The notes under the pieces: model-generated | Database searches by the model: none | Told to the model about the DNA's origin: nothing | What the model saw: only the letters and a program-made list of their open reading frames with translations | Translations under genes and position numbers: made by a program | Shown: piece by piece, positions 9,992 to 22,506 of the stretch | Layout of the letters: every line of letters starts with the position of its first letter | How positions within the stretch are numbered: position 1 is the stretch's first letter | Assembly (NCBI RefSeq): GCF_019646055.1 | Contig: NZ_JAESFE010000002.1 | Coordinates: 124,001 to 188,000 of the forward strand | Source: Sodalis sp. CWE | GTDB lineage: Bacteria; Pseudomonadota; Gammaproteobacteria; Enterobacterales; Enterobacteriaceae | Direction: 5' to 3' | Length of the DNA: 64,000 bases

Positions 9992-12361
9992 TCAAAAGTT
10001 AGATTGAGATATTCCCTTTGAGATTAAAGGAAAACTTTGTAGAGAAAGACGCAGCACTTCATCAATATGCTGTACTGGATGAATATCCAGATCGTTGATT
10101 AAATTTACTGGCAGTTCTTCTAAATTTCGTTTATTTTCGAATGGAATCAGCACTGTTTTTATGCCACCACGACGAGCTGCTAGCAGTTTTTCTTTTAAAC
10201 CACCGATAGGCAATACCTGACCGCATAGTGTAATTTCACCGGTCATTGCCAAATTAGCTTTGACTGGATTTTTTGTCAAACAAGAAACCAATGCAGTACA
10301 CATTGCGATTCCGGCACTTGGACCATCTTTGGGCGTCGCCCCTTCAGGAACATGAACATGAATATCGCTTTTTTCATAAAAGTCAGGATTGATACCTAAT
10401 TTTCCAGCACAAGCTCGAACCACAGTTAATGCTGCTTGAATGGATTCCTGCATTATTTCTCCTAGTGAACCTGTATAGGTCAACTTTCCCTTTCCAGGAA
10501 CGCATGCGGTTTCGATAGTTAGTAAATCTCCTCCAACTTCAGTCCATGCTAAACCAACAACTTGTCCAATACGATTTTTTTTCTCCGCGCGTCCATAATC
10601 GAAAAGTTGAACCCCTAAGAATTCCTTTAAGTTATCCACGTTAATAAACGTGTGTTCTTTAATACTTTTATTGCCATACATGAGCAAAATTTTAACTACC
10701 TTTCGACATATTTTAGAAATTTCGCGTTCCAAACCGCGAACCCCAGCTTCGCGAGTATAATACCGAATTATTCCTTCTAGTGCGCTGTCGTCTATGGTTA
10801 ACTCGTTCTTTTTTAGAGCATTTTGCTTAAATTGCTTTGGCAACAGATGTTGCTTTGCAATATTAATTTTTTCATCTTCTGTGTAACCTGATAAGCGAAT
10901 TATCTCCATACGATCGAGCAATGGAGCTGGGATATTTATTGAATTTGAAGTAGCAACGAACATTACTTCAGAAAGATCATAGTCCACTTCCAAATAATGA
11001 TCATTGAAAGCAGAATTTTGTTCTGGATCTAACACTTCTAATAAAGCTGAAGCTGGATCGCCACGCATATCAGAAGATATTTTATCAATTTCATCAAGAA
11101 GAAAAAGAGGATTTTTTACTCCAATCTTGGACATTTTTTGTATTAACTTACCCGGCATCGAACCAATATAAGTACGACGATGTCCACGAATTTCTGCTTC
11201 GTCACGCATACCACCAAGTGCCATACGTACATATCGCCGACCGGTAGCTTTAGCGATGGACTGCCCAAGAGAAGTTTTTCCTACACCAGGCGGCCCCACT
11301 AAGCACAAAATAGGTCCTTTAATTTTTTTAATTCGACTTTGTACTGCTAAATACTCTAGAATTCGATCTTTAACCCGATCAAGTCCATAGTGATCTTTAT
11401 CTAAAGTGTTTTTTGCTTGAATCAAATCTTTCTTTACCTTGCTACGTGAGCGCCAAGGTACTGATAACATCCAATCAATATAGCTTCTTACTACAGTTGC
11501 TTCAGCTGACATTGGGGACATCATTCTCAGTTTTTGCAACTCCGCCTCAACCTTTCCTCTAGCTTCTTTCGGTAATCTTGCTGCATCCATTTTTTGTTTT
11601 AACGCTTCATTTTCATCTGGTACATCATCCATTTCACCTAGTTCTTTTTGGATTGCTTTCATTTGTTCGTTTAAATAATATTCGCGCTGACTTTTTTCCA
11701 TCTGTTTTTTCACGCGATTGCGAATTCGTTTCTCTACTTGTAAAAGATCAATCTCTGATTCCATCACTGCCATTAGATATTCAAGTCGATCCATTACATT
11801 AGCCATCTCTAGTACTGACTGTTTATCAGCTAATTTTAAAGGCATGTGGGCAGCGATAGTATCGGCCAAGCTAGCCGCATCATCAATGCTGTTTAATGAG
11901 GTAAGTACCTCGGGAGGAATTTTTTTGTTTAATTTAATATAACTTTCAAATTGACTAATAGCAGTGCGTACTAAAACTTCCTGCTCACGTTCATCGAGGG
12001 CTGGAGTATCAAAATAATCCGTTTCAGCGCTAAAATAATCACCACTGTCCGATAGCTGTTTAATTCGAGCTCGAGCCAATCCTTCCACTAATACTTTTAC
12101 TGTTCCGTCAGGTAGTTTAAGCATTTGTAAAATAGATGATACAGTTCCAACTGAAAAGAGATCATTAACGCTGGGTTCATCAGTCGACGCCTCCTTTTGA
12201 GCTACTAACATAATTTTTTTATCATTATCCATGGCTGCTTCAAGACATCGAATTGATCTTCCTCGTCCAACAAATAGGGGAATAACCATGTGTGGATAAA
12301 CCACCACATCACGTAAAGGCAATACAGGAATTTCAACGCGTTCGGAAGACTCCGGGTTCAT
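9992..12361 (-). CDS. lon: ATP-dependent protease Lon
   Basis: Cytosolic AAA+ serine protease, 789 residues (E. coli 784), starting MNPESSERVEIPVLPLRDVV as in E. coli. The N-terminal substrate domain is followed by a coiled region, an AAA+ module with Walker A GPPGVGKT near residue 356 and Walker B FLLDEIDK, then the protease domain. The catalytic Ser lies in PKDGPSAGIAM and the catalytic Lys in GGLKEKLLAA. It degrades misfolded and selected regulatory proteins. It is the last gene of the clpP-clpX-lon block in E. coli order, 226 nt after clpX. I did not identify a clear heat-shock promoter. Confidence 0.98.
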   Translation of the reverse strand: MNPESSERVEIPVLPLRDVVVYPHMVIPLFVGRGRSIRCLEAAMDNDKKIMLVAQKEASTDEPSVNDLFSVGTVSSILQMLKLPDGTVKVLVEGLARARIKQLSDSGDYFSAETDYFDTPALDEREQEVLVRTAISQFESYIKLNKKIPPEVLTSLNSIDDAASLADTIAAHMPLKLADKQSVLEMANVMDRLEYLMAVMESEIDLLQVEKRIRNRVKKQMEKSQREYYLNEQMKAIQKELGEMDDVPDENEALKQKMDAARLPKEARGKVEAELQKLRMMSPMSAEATVVRSYIDWMLSVPWRSRSKVKKDLIQAKNTLDKDHYGLDRVKDRILEYLAVQSRIKKIKGPILCLVGPPGVGKTSLGQSIAKATGRRYVRMALGGMRDEAEIRGHRRTYIGSMPGKLIQKMSKIGVKNPLFLLDEIDKISSDMRGDPASALLEVLDPEQNSAFNDHYLEVDYDLSEVMFVATSNSINIPAPLLDRMEIIRLSGYTEDEKINIAKQHLLPKQFKQNALKKNELTIDDSALEGIIRYYTREAGVRGLEREISKICRKVVKILLMYGNKSIKEHTFINVDNLKEFLGVQLFDYGRAEKKNRIGQVVGLAWTEVGGDLLTIETACVPGKGKLTYTGSLGEIMQESIQAALTVVRACAGKLGINPDFYEKSDIHVHVPEGATPKDGPSAGIAMCTALVSCLTKNPVKANLAMTGEITLCGQVLPIGGLKEKLLAARRGGIKTVLIPFENKRNLEELPVNLINDLDIHPVQHIDEVLRLSLQSFPLISKGISQSNF

Positions 12362-12587
12362 AGAGTTCTCTCTTAGTCAATAGATTTGTAGAATCTGTAA
12401 AACTCAATTTAGCCAGACAAATTTCATAAAAATATGAAACATAACTTATGCAAGATTTTGCATCATCTCAGACTAGAAATATGGGGCTAATTTGTTCACA
12501 TTCAACAGTGTTTATTAATAGAACTCCATCTTTGGAGACCTTAGATTACAACGATAGGAAATAGATATTTTTAATTGTTTATTGTTT

Positions 12588-13868
12588 TTACTCTTTGGTT
12601 GCTTGTTGTGTTTTACGGCATTTACCGTAAATAAGTAATGGTGTCGATTGATTAGAAATAACTGCTTCATCAATTACTACTTTTTCTACTTTATCCTTGG
12701 AAGGAAGTTCATACATGGTTTCTAGTAACGCGTTTTCTATAATTGAACGAAGGCCACGCGCACCTGTTTCCCGAGCTATAGCTTTTTTAGCGATAGCTTG
12801 CAAAGCTTCGTTGTGAAATTCTAATTCTACACCTTCAAGATTAAATAGTGCCTGATATTGCTTTGTTAATGCGTTTCTTGGTTCTCGTAAAATTTGAATA
12901 AGCTCCTTCTCGCTTAATTTATCTAAAGTGATGACAATTGGTAATCTTCCAACGAACTCAGGAATCAAACCAAACTTAATTAAGTCTTCTGGTTCGACTC
13001 GTGCGAAAAGCTCATTACTATTTATTTTTTCAGAAATTTTTTCTAAATTAGCGCCAAAACCAATACTTTTGTTTTTTTCAATACGTTGTTCAATTACTTT
13101 ATCAAGACCATCAAAAGCCCCACCGCAAATAAAAAGAATTCTTGTAGAGTCTACTTGTAAAAATTCTTGTTGAGGATGCTTACGACCTCCTTGAGGTGGT
13201 ACTGCAGCCACAGTTCCTTCAATGAGTTTCAGAAGAGCTTGCTGCACCCCTTCTCCAGAAACATCTCGAGTAATAGATGGATTATCTGATTTACGGGAAA
13301 TTTTATCAATTTCATCGATGTATATGATTCCGCACTGAGCTTTCTTTACATTAAAATCGCATTTTTGCAGTAGTTTTTGAATAATGTTTTCTACATCCTC
13401 ACCTACATATCCAGCTTCAGTCAAGGTAGTAGCATCCGTCATAGCAAACGGTACCTCTAAAAAACGAGCCATTGTTTCTGCTAGCAAAGTTTTTCCACTT
13501 CCTGTAGGTCCAATTAGTAATATGTTGCTTTTTCCTAATTCAACACCGTTATTAACGTGATTGCTTTTTAAGCACTTATAGTGGTTGTAAACTGCTACAG
13601 AGAGCACTTTTTTTGCCCTTTCTTGACCAATAACATAATCATCTAAGTGTTGTCTGATCTTGTGGGGCGTTGGAATTATATTATTCTGATAATGCGAAGA
13701 AATTTCTCTCATTTCTTCGCGAATGATATTATTGCATAAATCAACACATTCATCGCAAATATATACAGACGGTCCAGCAATTAATTTTTTTATCTCGTTC
13801 TGGCTTTTACCACAGAAAGAACATTGTAACCATTTTTTTAAATCGTCATCCTTGCGTTTATCTTTCAT
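12588..13868 (-). CDS. clpX: ClpX, ATPase and unfoldase subunit of ClpXP
   Basis: AAA+ unfoldase that feeds substrates to ClpP, about 426 residues (E. coli 424). I place the start at the ATG giving [17 protein letters not shown], because it aligns with E. coli MTDKRKDGS and follows the Shine-Dalgarno sequence CTGAGG. The open frame runs 37 codons further upstream (to 13979) with no similarity. The zinc-binding domain has CSFCGKSQ and ICDECVDLC. Walker A is GPTGSGKT, Walker [11 protein letters not shown], the pore loop GYVG and the ClpP-docking loop IGFG. Every functional motif is present. It lies 129 nt downstream of clpP on the same strand. Confidence 0.97.
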   Translation of the reverse strand: MKDKRKDDDLKKWLQCSFCGKSQNEIKKLIAGPSVYICDECVDLCNNIIREEMREISSHYQNNIIPTPHKIRQHLDDYVIGQERAKKVLSVAVYNHYKCLKSNHVNNGVELGKSNILLIGPTGSGKTLLAETMARFLEVPFAMTDATTLTEAGYVGEDVENIIQKLLQKCDFNVKKAQCGIIYIDEIDKISRKSDNPSITRDVSGEGVQQALLKLIEGTVAAVPPQGGRKHPQQEFLQVDSTRILFICGGAFDGLDKVIEQRIEKNKSIGFGANLEKISEKINSNELFARVEPEDLIKFGLIPEFVGRLPIVITLDKLSEKELIQILREPRNALTKQYQALFNLEGVELEFHNEALQAIAKKAIARETGARGLRSIIENALLETMYELPSKDKVEKVVIDEAVISNQSTPLLIYGKCRKTQQATKE

Positions 13869-13997
13869 GTGAACCTCAGGATATACAGTATTTGTAAAAA
13901 TAAATATTGATTTTCGAACACGAAAAGAAACATTCTTACACGATAGTATTCTGTTGGCAAAGCTATAATTTTTACTCAAGTTTATTTTTAGAAAATT

Positions 13998-14627
13998 TTA
14001 AGTGCGTTGACTCAATATGAAATCTGCTAATCCATAACCTACAGCCTCAAAAGCAGAAAGAAAGCAGTCACGCTCGGTATCTCTTTTTATTTCCTCAATA
14101 GTTTTTCCTGTATGTTTTGCCATTAATTCGTTCATTCGTGTTTTGGTTTTTAAGATTTCACGAGCATGAATTTCGATATCAGTCGCTTGTCCTTGGCAAC
14201 TACCTAAAGGTTGATGAATCATCACTCGCGCATTGGGTAAGCAAAAACGTTTTTTCTTAGTTCCAGCGGCTAATAGAAATGCTGCCATTGAGGAAGCTTG
14301 CCCAATACAAAACGTACTGATTTCAGGTTTAACAAACTGCATAGTATCGTAAATTGACATTCCAGCTGTAAATGTTCCCCCTGGTGAGTTAATATATAAA
14401 TGGATATCTCTCTCTGGATTTTCGGCTTCTAAAAACATCATCTGTGCTACTATCAGATTTGCCATATGATCTTCAATTTGTCCAGTCATAAAAATGATAC
14501 GTTCTTTTAGCAAACGTGAAAAAATATCATACGAGCGTTCTCCATGCGTAGCCTTCTCTATGACCATTGGTATTAAAAATGCAATGTTTTGCAAACAATT
14601 AAAATTATTATTAATATTTTGTAACAT
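13998..14627 (-). CDS. clpP: ClpP, proteolytic subunit of ClpXP
   Basis: Serine peptidase that forms the tetradecameric chamber of ClpXP, 209 residues (E. coli 207). The nucleophile Ser is in [11 protein letters not shown], the His in VMIHQPLG, and the Asp in the TERDCFLSA segment. The ATG at 14627 is preceded by AGGAG at good spacing. The first 16 residues ([16 protein letters not shown]) differ from the E. coli propeptide, which is normally clipped, so this is not evidence of decay. In E. coli tig lies directly upstream. Here the upstream 3 kb holds no recognisable gene. Confidence 0.97.
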   Translation of the reverse strand: MLQNINNNFNCLQNIAFLIPMVIEKATHGERSYDIFSRLLKERIIFMTGQIEDHMANLIVAQMMFLEAENPERDIHLYINSPGGTFTAGMSIYDTMQFVKPEISTFCIGQASSMAAFLLAAGTKKKRFCLPNARVMIHQPLGSCQGQATDIEIHAREILKTKTRMNELMAKHTGKTIEEIKRDTERDCFLSAFEAVGYGLADFILSQRT

Positions 14628-17600
14628 TATTCATTCTCCTAAAATAATCTATCTATAGAAAATATAGAGGTACATTCATTGAGAATTTTAAGTGATCGGT
14701 ATAGCTTAACAAAATTATTTTAACCTTCCTCAAAAGAGGAAAATCATGGTGCCACAATAATCTATCAATATAGATTTGGAAAGATCACAAGATTTTTTCA
14801 TTGTTTTTAACGCACTTTAACGCCTTCTTTAAAGGAAGTTACTTTTTATAGCAAAATCATAATTGTATGCAAGTAAGAAAACAGTTCTAAAGATTAGAGT
14901 CATCTGATTAACTTTGAAGGGATTTACAGGATCGCACCTTGTTTTTCATTCTTAGCTCTATATTTCTATTTTGCAATGGAAGGCATTTAATAGTATAAAA
15001 GGATCTAAAATTTGTTCAGAACAGACATTCTAGAAGCGACGTGAGTGAAATATATTCGATTATATGAAAATAGTAAAAATTAGAAAAACATAGTAATTTC
15101 TTTACTATTTCTCAGTTTTTTCGGTGCTTTATGGCTATCCTATTCTAGTTATATTACTATTGGGGTTGCGTGTTTGTTTTTTTCTTTTCTTTTTTTGATT
15201 TTTTGATGTCTGAACTTAGTACCGTTTTATTCTGTTACAATTTTTTTAGGCCAATTGAGATTGAAAAACCATCTTGTTTGTTAGTTAGGCATTTCAATTC
15301 TCTAAAATTGTCCGTAGCAATAAGAGTCTAGTCGAATGCTAAAATTATCCTTGACGCTTCGTGTATACATGTGTTTTTTCGTTATTTATTAACATTGATT
15401 ATGAAAAAGATATGTCATTTATCTAAATATTATACGTATGATTATTTATCTGATTATAAACTTTTTCTACGGAGAGCAGAAGAGTTTCAAAAGGTTTATC
15501 ATACACGAATAATCTTTCTATATTAAATGCAGAAATAAATTCCTAATTGTAAACTGCTTCCAAATTTTTTTGATGAATTTAAGTAAACTTTCAAGACTCA
15601 CAGCGCCCGCACTATGCTTTATGCTAACTTAACTTAGGTCTATTATTTCTTAATTAGCTGCAGATTGCTCTTCATTTTTTTTGCAGGATTTCATGGAAAA
15701 TAAGAGTGTGATTTGTATTACATATACCTGAAATTTGAAAGCAATATTTTTGTGGCATTATGAAATCTACATTATAGAGTTAGTTACTAGTATGTAATCC
15801 GTTTAAGTTGATTAATAGTAGTATTTACTTTCTTGTTGTTTTTAGTTACTAGTAATTAGCGTCTTAAAGTTTGACAGAAAAAGAACAACTGCAAAAGAAG
15901 TTTATACAAAGAAACCTTTATGCAAGCTTTTTAAAACTAAATGTTTATTTCTTGATCAATTGTTTTTTACAAATTTTCATAATTGTTTCTAGTCCAGGTA
16001 ATCGAATTATCGTAGTGCTTGTCTTTTTAATGAAAAAATCTCTTCATATGTCCAGAGTATAAATCCTTCCAATTTTTGGTTGTTCATTGATGATATTGCC
16101 TAACCATCTATCATCAGATGAATTATGATTCACTAAAAATATAGCTAAATCGTTGCATTGAAGTTGTTTCTTTTCATTTTGAATCTGAATTGCCATTGAT
16201 CTCCATGGTTTTTTTTAATTCTCCAACGAATATAGTGTGCGGAAAGTAAAAAAGAATAATTGCAATATTTTGCAAAATTCAGTTTTCGAAACTGAATTGA
16301 AAGAAAATCATTCAATGATGAAACTAGCAAGTGTTACTACTTGAAGTTCATCTACTATTATTTAAGATCATTTAGACAACTAGCACAAAGATGTATGTTA
16401 TTAAGATATAGTGTCATAGTCTTTCTAGTTTAGATTGGCATTCTCTAGTTTTTCTTAGAGATTGGCCTTTGCGCTTTCCAAGTCAGTCCTTAATAAAGAA
16501 GAATTATAATATTTTTGTTATTATTATCATAACAACATTGATAGATATATAATTTTTTTAGACAATTTCCGGAAAAACAGCGCTAATAAAAAAATAGTTT
16601 AATCCTAAGTTTTTTTCTACAAAGAATTCTAAGAATTCAGCAACAAGTTTGATTATCCTTAACTGACAATTTCATTCTTTTTAAGTTTTTTAGGTTGGTA
16701 ATTTAAGCGGCACAAGTAGAAGAAATTAAAACAATTTTTCTTTCCAGACAAACGTTTAGAAAACTTTTGTGTCTTCTATTTATTTAGAGTTTCCTTGACT
16801 TTGAAAAAGTGATTTGTTTTTTAAGTTAAAAAATATTAATAATTGAAAGGTTTCAAAGCTAATTCGGAGAATTTATTTAGCAATTATCAGATTTTATTCT
16901 AAATAACTGGTAGGTACGACCTTTAGCGCAAGTTCACTGCAAATGAAGTTTATCTTTATGATGGATTTCTTTATAGTTTAACTTTAAATCTGCACATGAC
17001 GATGTATTATTTCACAGATAAGTTGAATAAAAATTTTTATAAAACTGCTTAAAGGCCTAGTATATTAGAATTGGTTACTCTATGTAAACGTTTTTTTGAA
17101 TTTATCTCTACTGTTGGATTTAACTTTATATACCTAAAGCCGTGTTTAATATCGAACTTAATTGTCTAGAAATTTATAAATAGAAGCTTATCTATGTTTA
17201 CTTTGCTTCAGCAAGAGCGTTGTTAACAACAAATAAATAAAAATTCACCAAAAAATAAAAATTTTACGGAAAAATATTCACTCACTAAGGAATTCATTAT
17301 TAATAAAATTAATGTATGGTTCCAATTTACTTGCGAAGTAAATAATATTCGGAGTTCTTATTAACGCAATTTTTTTAGTGTAAAGCGCTATAAGTATTTT
17401 CAATCTTTCTCAAAAAAAAGAGATTATTTAAAATCAAATGTCAGTTTGACTAAAATCTAAAAAACGCAAAAATGAATTTAAGTGTGGTCAATATTTCTCT
17501 AAAAAATGTTAGATCTAACAAGAAAGAGTATTTACAGCGCCTTGATCTACTTTTAGAATACCCTTACTGATTATTTACTCAATTGCAAAAAATATATCCA

Positions 17601-17660
17601 GTTATTATCGTAATTATGAATGACGCTTATATCAACTCTACAGAGATTGTTCAATGTTAG
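14628..17660. other. 3.0-kb gap where E. coli has tig, bolA, yajG and ampG
   Basis: The largest non-coding stretch of the window, between clpP (-) and cyoA (+). E. coli gene order predicts tig (-) and bolA, yajG and ampG here. No open frame resembles them. The two longest, 15871-16062 (+) and 16145-16330 (-), are 61-63 codons with no family pattern. A hairpin TTCCTC-AAAA-GAGGAA at 14726-14741 and the palindrome-like CTTCTTTAAAGGAAG near 14824 are the only structured elements noticed. Confidence 0.65.
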
Positions 17661-18635
17661 ATGAAACTAAAATATACCATCACTAAAATTTTAGAAATTG
17701 TATTGCTTATTAACATAGTTACCCTGACAAGCGGTTGTAGTGAGATGGTACTGATGCATCCTAAAGGACAGATTGGATTAGAGCAACGTTCACTAATCTT
17801 AACAGCACTTGGATTAATGCTAACTATTGTAATACCTGTAATTGTTATGACTTTTTTGTTTATTTTTAAATATCGTGCCACTAATGCTAAAGCAATATAC
17901 AATCCAAATTGGATTAATTCTCATAAAATAGAATTAGCGGTATGGACAGTGCCTATTCTTATTATTATATTTTTGGCTATCCTGACCTGGAGATCAACAC
18001 ATATGCTAGATCCAAGCAAGCCTCTTTCTTCAGATGTCAAGTCCATCAATATTCAAGTCGTTGCCTTAGATTGGAAATGGTTATTTATTTATCCAGAACA
18101 AAAAATTGCCACAGTTAATGAAATTGCGTTTCCTGTTAATGTACCCATAAAATTTGAAATTACCTCAAATTCCGTCATGAACTCATTTTTTATTCCTCAA
18201 CTTGGCGGTCAAATTTATGCTATGGCTGGTATGAATTCTACTCTTCATCTCATTGCTAATGAACCAGGTTATTATAAGGGTATTTCAGCTAATTTCAGTG
18301 GATTGGGGTTTTCTGGAATGAAATTTACTGTTATTGCTACACTGGACCAAGTTGGTTTTAATAACTGGGTGAGAAAGGTTCAAGCATCGCCAGCGGTACT
18401 CTGTACTACAGAATCTTATGCACAATTGGCCGCTCCAAGCGAATTCGATTCGGTGCAATATTTCTCCAATGTAAAACCATGCTTATTTCAAGAAGTGATT
18501 AATAAATCATGTATCAAAAAAAATCTATCAAATCGCGATAATAACAATCATCATCAATTGTTCTTTTTATTAGAAAAAGCTTCCAAAAAAAATCTCCAAA
18601 GAGGCGGAATAAATGCTCGGAAAATTGACGATTAA
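17661..18635 (+). CDS. cyoA: Cytochrome bo3 ubiquinol oxidase subunit II
   Basis: Membrane-anchored subunit II of the bo3 oxidase, 324 residues (E. coli CyoA 315). The signal peptide ends in a lipobox LTSGC with Cys at about residue 26. Two membrane helices follow (about 48-70 and 92-110), then a periplasmic cupredoxin-like domain containing [15 protein letters not shown] and [19 protein letters not shown]. As expected for a quinol oxidase, the CuA ligand set is absent. The last 40 residues are lysine/asparagine rich and differ from E. coli. The gene overlaps cyoB by 23 nt. First gene of cyoABCDE. No strong Shine-Dalgarno sequence precedes the ATG. Confidence 0.96.
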   Translation: MKLKYTITKILEIVLLINIVTLTSGCSEMVLMHPKGQIGLEQRSLILTALGLMLTIVIPVIVMTFLFIFKYRATNAKAIYNPNWINSHKIELAVWTVPILIIIFLAILTWRSTHMLDPSKPLSSDVKSINIQVVALDWKWLFIYPEQKIATVNEIAFPVNVPIKFEITSNSVMNSFFIPQLGGQIYAMAGMNSTLHLIANEPGYYKGISANFSGLGFSGMKFTVIATLDQVGFNNWVRKVQASPAVLCTTESYAQLAAPSEFDSVQYFSNVKPCLFQEVINKSCIKKNLSNRDNNNHHQLFFLLEKASKKNLQRGGINARKIDD

Positions 18636-20610
18636 TTCAATTCCATATCATGAACCGATTATTATGGTCACTGTTTTCACTATTAGCTTGATAGGTTTAG
18701 GGATAGTAACTCTTGTCACTTATCTTGGTAAGTGGAAATACCTTTGGTATAGTTGGTTCACTTCGGTAGATCATAAAAGAATTGGAATTATGTACATAAT
18801 TACTTCGCTAATAATGTGGCTGCGCGGTTTTGCTGATGCCGTCATGATGCGTTTACAGCAAGCTTTGGCTTCTTCTTCTGAAGATGGAATTGGTTTCCTT
18901 CCAGCGCATCACTACGATCAGATAGTAACAGCACACGGTGTAATTATGATTATCTTCATGGCAATGCCGTTCATTATTGGTTTAATGAATCTAATTGTTC
19001 CATTACAAATTGGTGCCCGTGATGTTGCTTTTCCTCTTTTGAATTCAGTAAGTTTCTGGCTTTTTATTGTTGGTGTTGTTTTAATGAATATTTCTCTAAG
19101 CATTGGTGAGTTCGCTCAAACTGGTTGGGCTGCTTATCCGCCATTGTCGAGCAAAGAATACAGCCCAAGTGTAGGCGTTGACTACTGGATATGGAGTATC
19201 CAGATATCTGGTATTGGAACAACACTAACCGGGGTTAACTTTTTTACCACAATTTTGAAAATGCGTACATTAGGTATGTCAATGATGCGTATGCCAGTTT
19301 TTACATGGACTGCTTTATGTACTAACATTCTTATTATTGCTGCGTTCCCAATTTTGACAGTGACTATAATGCTATTAACCTTAGATCGTTACATGGATAC
19401 TCACTTTTTTACTAACGATATGGGGGGCAATATGATGATGTACATCAATCTTTTTTGGGCTTGGGGTCATCCAGAAGTGTATATATTAGTGTTACCAGCA
19501 TTTGGCGTTTTTTCAGAAGTGGTTGCTACTTTTTCAAAAAAATCGTTATTTGGTTATAATTCACTAGTGTGGGCCACTATTGCTATCACCTTACTTTCCT
19601 TTTGTGTCTGGTTACATCATTTCTTTACTATGGGATCCGGTGCTAATGTTAACGCATTTTTTGGAATTACGACGATGATTATTGCTATCCCAACTGGGGT
19701 GAAGATTTTTAATTGGTTATTCACTATTTATCAAGGCCGTGTTACGTTCAATTCAGCTATGTTATGGACAATAGGATTTATCGTTACTTTTTCTATCGGT
19801 GGTATGACCGGTGTATTAATGGCAATACCAGGTGCTGATTTTGTATTACATAATAGTTTATTTTTAATTGCCCATTTTCACAATGTTATTATAGGAGGAG
19901 TAGTATTTGGTTGTTTTGCTGGATTAACTTATTGGTTTCCGAAAGCATTTGGTTATACTCTAAACGAGATTTGGGGAAAACGAGCTTTCTGGTTTTGGAT
20001 GATCGGTTTTTATATTGCTTTTATCCCCTTATATGCACTTGGTTTGATGGGAATGACACGTCGACTTAGTCAAGGTATTGATCCAAGTTTCCATTCATTA
20101 TTAACGATAGCTGCTTTTGGTGTTCTACTTATTGCATTAGGTATTTTATGCCAAATCATTCAAATTATAGTAAGTATACGAGATCGAGAAAAAAATCTTG
20201 ATTTAACTGGTGATCCATGGAATGGACGGACTTTGGAATGGGCTACTTCTTCTCCTCCTCCATTTTATAATTTTGCTACTGTTCCAATAGTGGACGATCA
20301 ACGTGATATATTTTGGCAATGGAAAAAAAATGGATTCGTTCATTATAAGCAACCAAAACAGTATGAGCCAATTCATATGCCTAAAAATACTGGAACTGGT
20401 GTTGTTATTGCTTGTTTTAGCTTGATATTTGGATTTTCTATCGTATGGTATATTTGGTGGTTAGCAATTGTTGGGTTTATTGGTGTAATTGTTACCTGGA
20501 TAGTTCATAGTTTTAACGAAAATACCGATTATTATGTTCCGGTAGAAGAAATCGCGCATATTGAGAATATTCGCTTTATCAGAAACGATAAAGGCATAAG
20601 AAAATGTTAA
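18613..20610 (+). CDS. cyoB: Cytochrome bo3 ubiquinol oxidase subunit I
   Basis: Catalytic heme-copper subunit, 665 residues (E. coli 663), about 15 transmembrane helices. Visible ligands and channels: the low-spin heme His in TAHGVIM; WGHPEVY with the CuB His and the cross-linked Tyr; the His pair in WLHHFFTMG; and AHFHNV with the heme His ligands. The quinol-site motif [11 protein letters not shown] near residues 70-80 is intact. It reduces oxygen to water with ubiquinol and pumps protons. It overlaps cyoA by 23 nt and cyoC by 7 nt (ATGTTAA). It is the only terminal oxidase catalytic subunit in this window. Confidence 0.98.
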   Translation: MLGKLTINSIPYHEPIIMVTVFTISLIGLGIVTLVTYLGKWKYLWYSWFTSVDHKRIGIMYIITSLIMWLRGFADAVMMRLQQALASSSEDGIGFLPAHHYDQIVTAHGVIMIIFMAMPFIIGLMNLIVPLQIGARDVAFPLLNSVSFWLFIVGVVLMNISLSIGEFAQTGWAAYPPLSSKEYSPSVGVDYWIWSIQISGIGTTLTGVNFFTTILKMRTLGMSMMRMPVFTWTALCTNILIIAAFPILTVTIMLLTLDRYMDTHFFTNDMGGNMMMYINLFWAWGHPEVYILVLPAFGVFSEVVATFSKKSLFGYNSLVWATIAITLLSFCVWLHHFFTMGSGANVNAFFGITTMIIAIPTGVKIFNWLFTIYQGRVTFNSAMLWTIGFIVTFSIGGMTGVLMAIPGADFVLHNSLFLIAHFHNVIIGGVVFGCFAGLTYWFPKAFGYTLNEIWGKRAFWFWMIGFYIAFIPLYALGLMGMTRRLSQGIDPSFHSLLTIAAFGVLLIALGILCQIIQIIVSIRDREKNLDLTGDPWNGRTLEWATSSPPPFYNFATVPIVDDQRDIFWQWKKNGFVHYKQPKQYEPIHMPKNTGTGVVIACFSLIFGFSIVWYIWWLAIVGFIGVIVTWIVHSFNENTDYYVPVEEIAHIENIRFIRNDKGIRKC

Positions 20611-21218
20611 GTAAAACTACATCTAATTGTAATGTCATTCATTCTGAGTACGAGCTCTATGAAAAGAGAAGTATTAAACTATTTGGATTTTGGATTTACT
20701 TAATGAGTGACTGTATCATATTTGCTACTTTATTTTCTACATATTCGGTATTAAGCAATAACGTAGCGGATGGACCAATTGGTAAAGAAATATTCAAGTT
20801 ACCTTTTATATTATTAGAAACTTTTTTTTTATTATTAAGTAGCCTTTCCTACGGTGCAGTAATATTGGCTATGCTTCAAAGAAAAAAAGGTTTAGTTAAC
20901 ACTTGGCTAATCGTGACTTTTTTACTTGGCCTTATTTTTGTTTGCATGGAACTTCATGAATTCCATTATCTTATTGCAAAGGGATACGGTCCAGATCGCA
21001 GCGCTTTTCTTTCTAGTTTTTTTGCATTAGTGGGAACTCACGGTTTGCACGTTGTATCTGGACTTGTTTGGATTTTAGTTATGATAGCGCAAATTTCTAT
21101 TCGTAATTTAACTTTAGTCAATCAAGTTCGTCTAGAATGCTTGGGTTTATTCTGGCATTTTTTAGATATAGTGTGGATTTGTGTCTTTACATTAGTTTAT
21201 TTGATTAAATGTATTTAA
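20604..21218 (+). CDS. cyoC: Cytochrome bo3 ubiquinol oxidase subunit III
   Basis: Five-helix subunit III, 204 residues (the same length as E. coli). The conserved segments [31 protein letters not shown] and [10 protein letters not shown] are present, as is the terminal [19 protein letters not shown] pattern. It stabilises subunit I. A run of nine T at 20822-20830 lies in frame inside the second helix, a site where polymerase slippage would be expected. The reading frame is intact on both sides. It overlaps cyoB by 7 nt, and cyoD follows after 30 nt. Confidence 0.96.
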   Translation: MLSKTTSNCNVIHSEYELYEKRSIKLFGFWIYLMSDCIIFATLFSTYSVLSNNVADGPIGKEIFKLPFILLETFFLLLSSLSYGAVILAMLQRKKGLVNTWLIVTFLLGLIFVCMELHEFHYLIAKGYGPDRSAFLSSFFALVGTHGLHVVSGLVWILVMIAQISIRNLTLVNQVRLECLGLFWHFLDIVWICVFTLVYLIKCI

Positions 21219-21248
21219 CTTTAATACGAAGTTTTATAATGGTGATTT

Positions 21249-21596
21249 ATGGCTAGTAATATATTACGTGATTCTGATCTTTTTAAGAATTATTGTAAGT
21301 CCTACTTAATTGGTTTTTTAACTTCTGTTCTTTTAACTATAATTTCGTTTGCAGTGGTGCTCCAAAGAATATCTATCGACGAACGCATTCTTGTTGCAGT
21401 GTTAATTATATGTGCAATTTTTCAAGTTCTAATTCACCTAAAATATTTTCTCCATCTGAGTTCGATGCCAGAACAAAGATGGAATTTGATAGCATTTATA
21501 TTCGCAGTGTTAGTGATATCTATATTAGTAACTGGTTCCTTGTGGATCATGGGACACCTTGATCATAATCTAATGGCTGTTACTGATGTTTATTAA
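21249..21596 (+). CDS. cyoD: Cytochrome bo3 ubiquinol oxidase subunit IV
   Basis: Small three-helix subunit IV, 115 residues (E. coli 109). The pattern [16 protein letters not shown], then VQVLIHL-type [12 protein letters not shown], then a final helix [18 protein letters not shown] matches the family. It is thought to assist assembly of the copper site in the bo3 oxidase. It overlaps cyoE by 11 nt, so the two are probably translationally coupled. Confidence 0.93.
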   Translation: MASNILRDSDLFKNYCKSYLIGFLTSVLLTIISFAVVLQRISIDERILVAVLIICAIFQVLIHLKYFLHLSSMPEQRWNLIAFIFAVLVISILVTGSLWIMGHLDHNLMAVTDVY

Positions 21597-22506
21597 GCCA
21601 TATATTCAAGTAATAAAATTAGGAATAGTTCTTAGTAATTTAATTTCTGCCATGGGCGGGTTTTTCTTGGCATCGCAGGGTCAGATTAATTGCAATCGGC
21701 TTCTAATTACATTGACAGGAATGTCATTAATAATTGCTTCAGGTTGTGTTTTTAATAACTATATTGATCGTGACATAGATCTAAAAATGGAAAGAACAAA
21801 ACATCGAGCTATTCCAAATGGATTTATCTCTCCAAAAATCTGCATAGCTTATGCTATGTCTTTAGGCATTACCGGTTTTTCACTATTGTATTTTATGAAA
21901 AATTTTTTAGTTATGTGGCTAGCAATCGCAGGGTTCATTATTTATGTTGGCATCTATAGCTTATATATGAAGAGAAGATCTATCTATAGTACTCTAATCG
22001 GAAGCGTATCTGGTGCCACTCCACCAGTTATTGGTTATTGTTCCATTAGTAATCAATTTGATACTTGTGCATTAATTCTTCTTTTAATCTTTAGCTTATG
22101 GCAAATACCACACTCATATGCCATTGCTATTTTTCGGCTCAATGATTATTTGGCAGCATCTATCCCAGTATTTCCTGCAAAACATAGCATTTTAGTTACA
22201 AAATTTCATATAACTTTGTATATAATTGGATTTATGTTAGCCGCGTTAATGCTAACATTTAATGGATATACTGGACATAAATATTTGATTGTTACTGTTT
22301 TAGTTAGCTTATGGTGGCTAGGAATAGCATTGCGTGGTTATGAACCAATTAATAATGATAAAGATTGGGCGCGAAAAGTATTTATGTTTTCAATTGTTGT
22401 TGTTTCTTCATTAAGCATAATGATGTCAATAGATTTTGTTAAAAATCCATCTCTAACATTATATTTGGATGCTGAAAACGTTTCAAGACAGTTTTTTATT
22501 TTGTAA
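21586..22506 (+). CDS. cyoE: Protoheme IX farnesyltransferase (heme O synthase)
   Basis: UbiA-family prenyltransferase that makes heme O for the bo3 oxidase, 306 residues (E. coli 296). The first Asp-rich motif reads [18 protein letters not shown]. The loop [12 protein letters not shown] and the segment [17 protein letters not shown] are conserved, and nine or so membrane helices are evident. The farnesyl donor depends on the isoprenoid pathway, for which dxs is encoded about 4 kb away. The last 15 residues extend beyond the E. coli protein. Last gene of the cyo operon. No clear terminator was found behind it. Confidence 0.96.
   Translation: MFIKPYIQVIKLGIVLSNLISAMGGFFLASQGQINCNRLLITLTGMSLIIASGCVFNNYIDRDIDLKMERTKHRAIPNGFISPKICIAYAMSLGITGFSLLYFMKNFLVMWLAIAGFIIYVGIYSLYMKRRSIYSTLIGSVSGATPPVIGYCSISNQFDTCALILLLIFSLWQIPHSYAIAIFRLNDYLAASIPVFPAKHSILVTKFHITLYIIGFMLAALMLTFNGYTGHKYLIVTVLVSLWWLGIALRGYEPINNDKDWARKVFMFSIVVVSSLSIMMSIDFVKNPSLTLYLDAENVSRQFFIL

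Noticed and set aside
13869-13979. Longer ClpX with a 37-residue N-terminal extension
   Set aside because: The extension has no similarity to ClpX, and a proper Shine-Dalgarno sequence precedes the internal ATG that matches E. coli.
15871-16330. Two 61-63 codon open frames in the clpP-cyoA gap as tig, bolA or ampG remnants
   Set aside because: Neither translation aligns with trigger factor, BolA or AmpG by eye.
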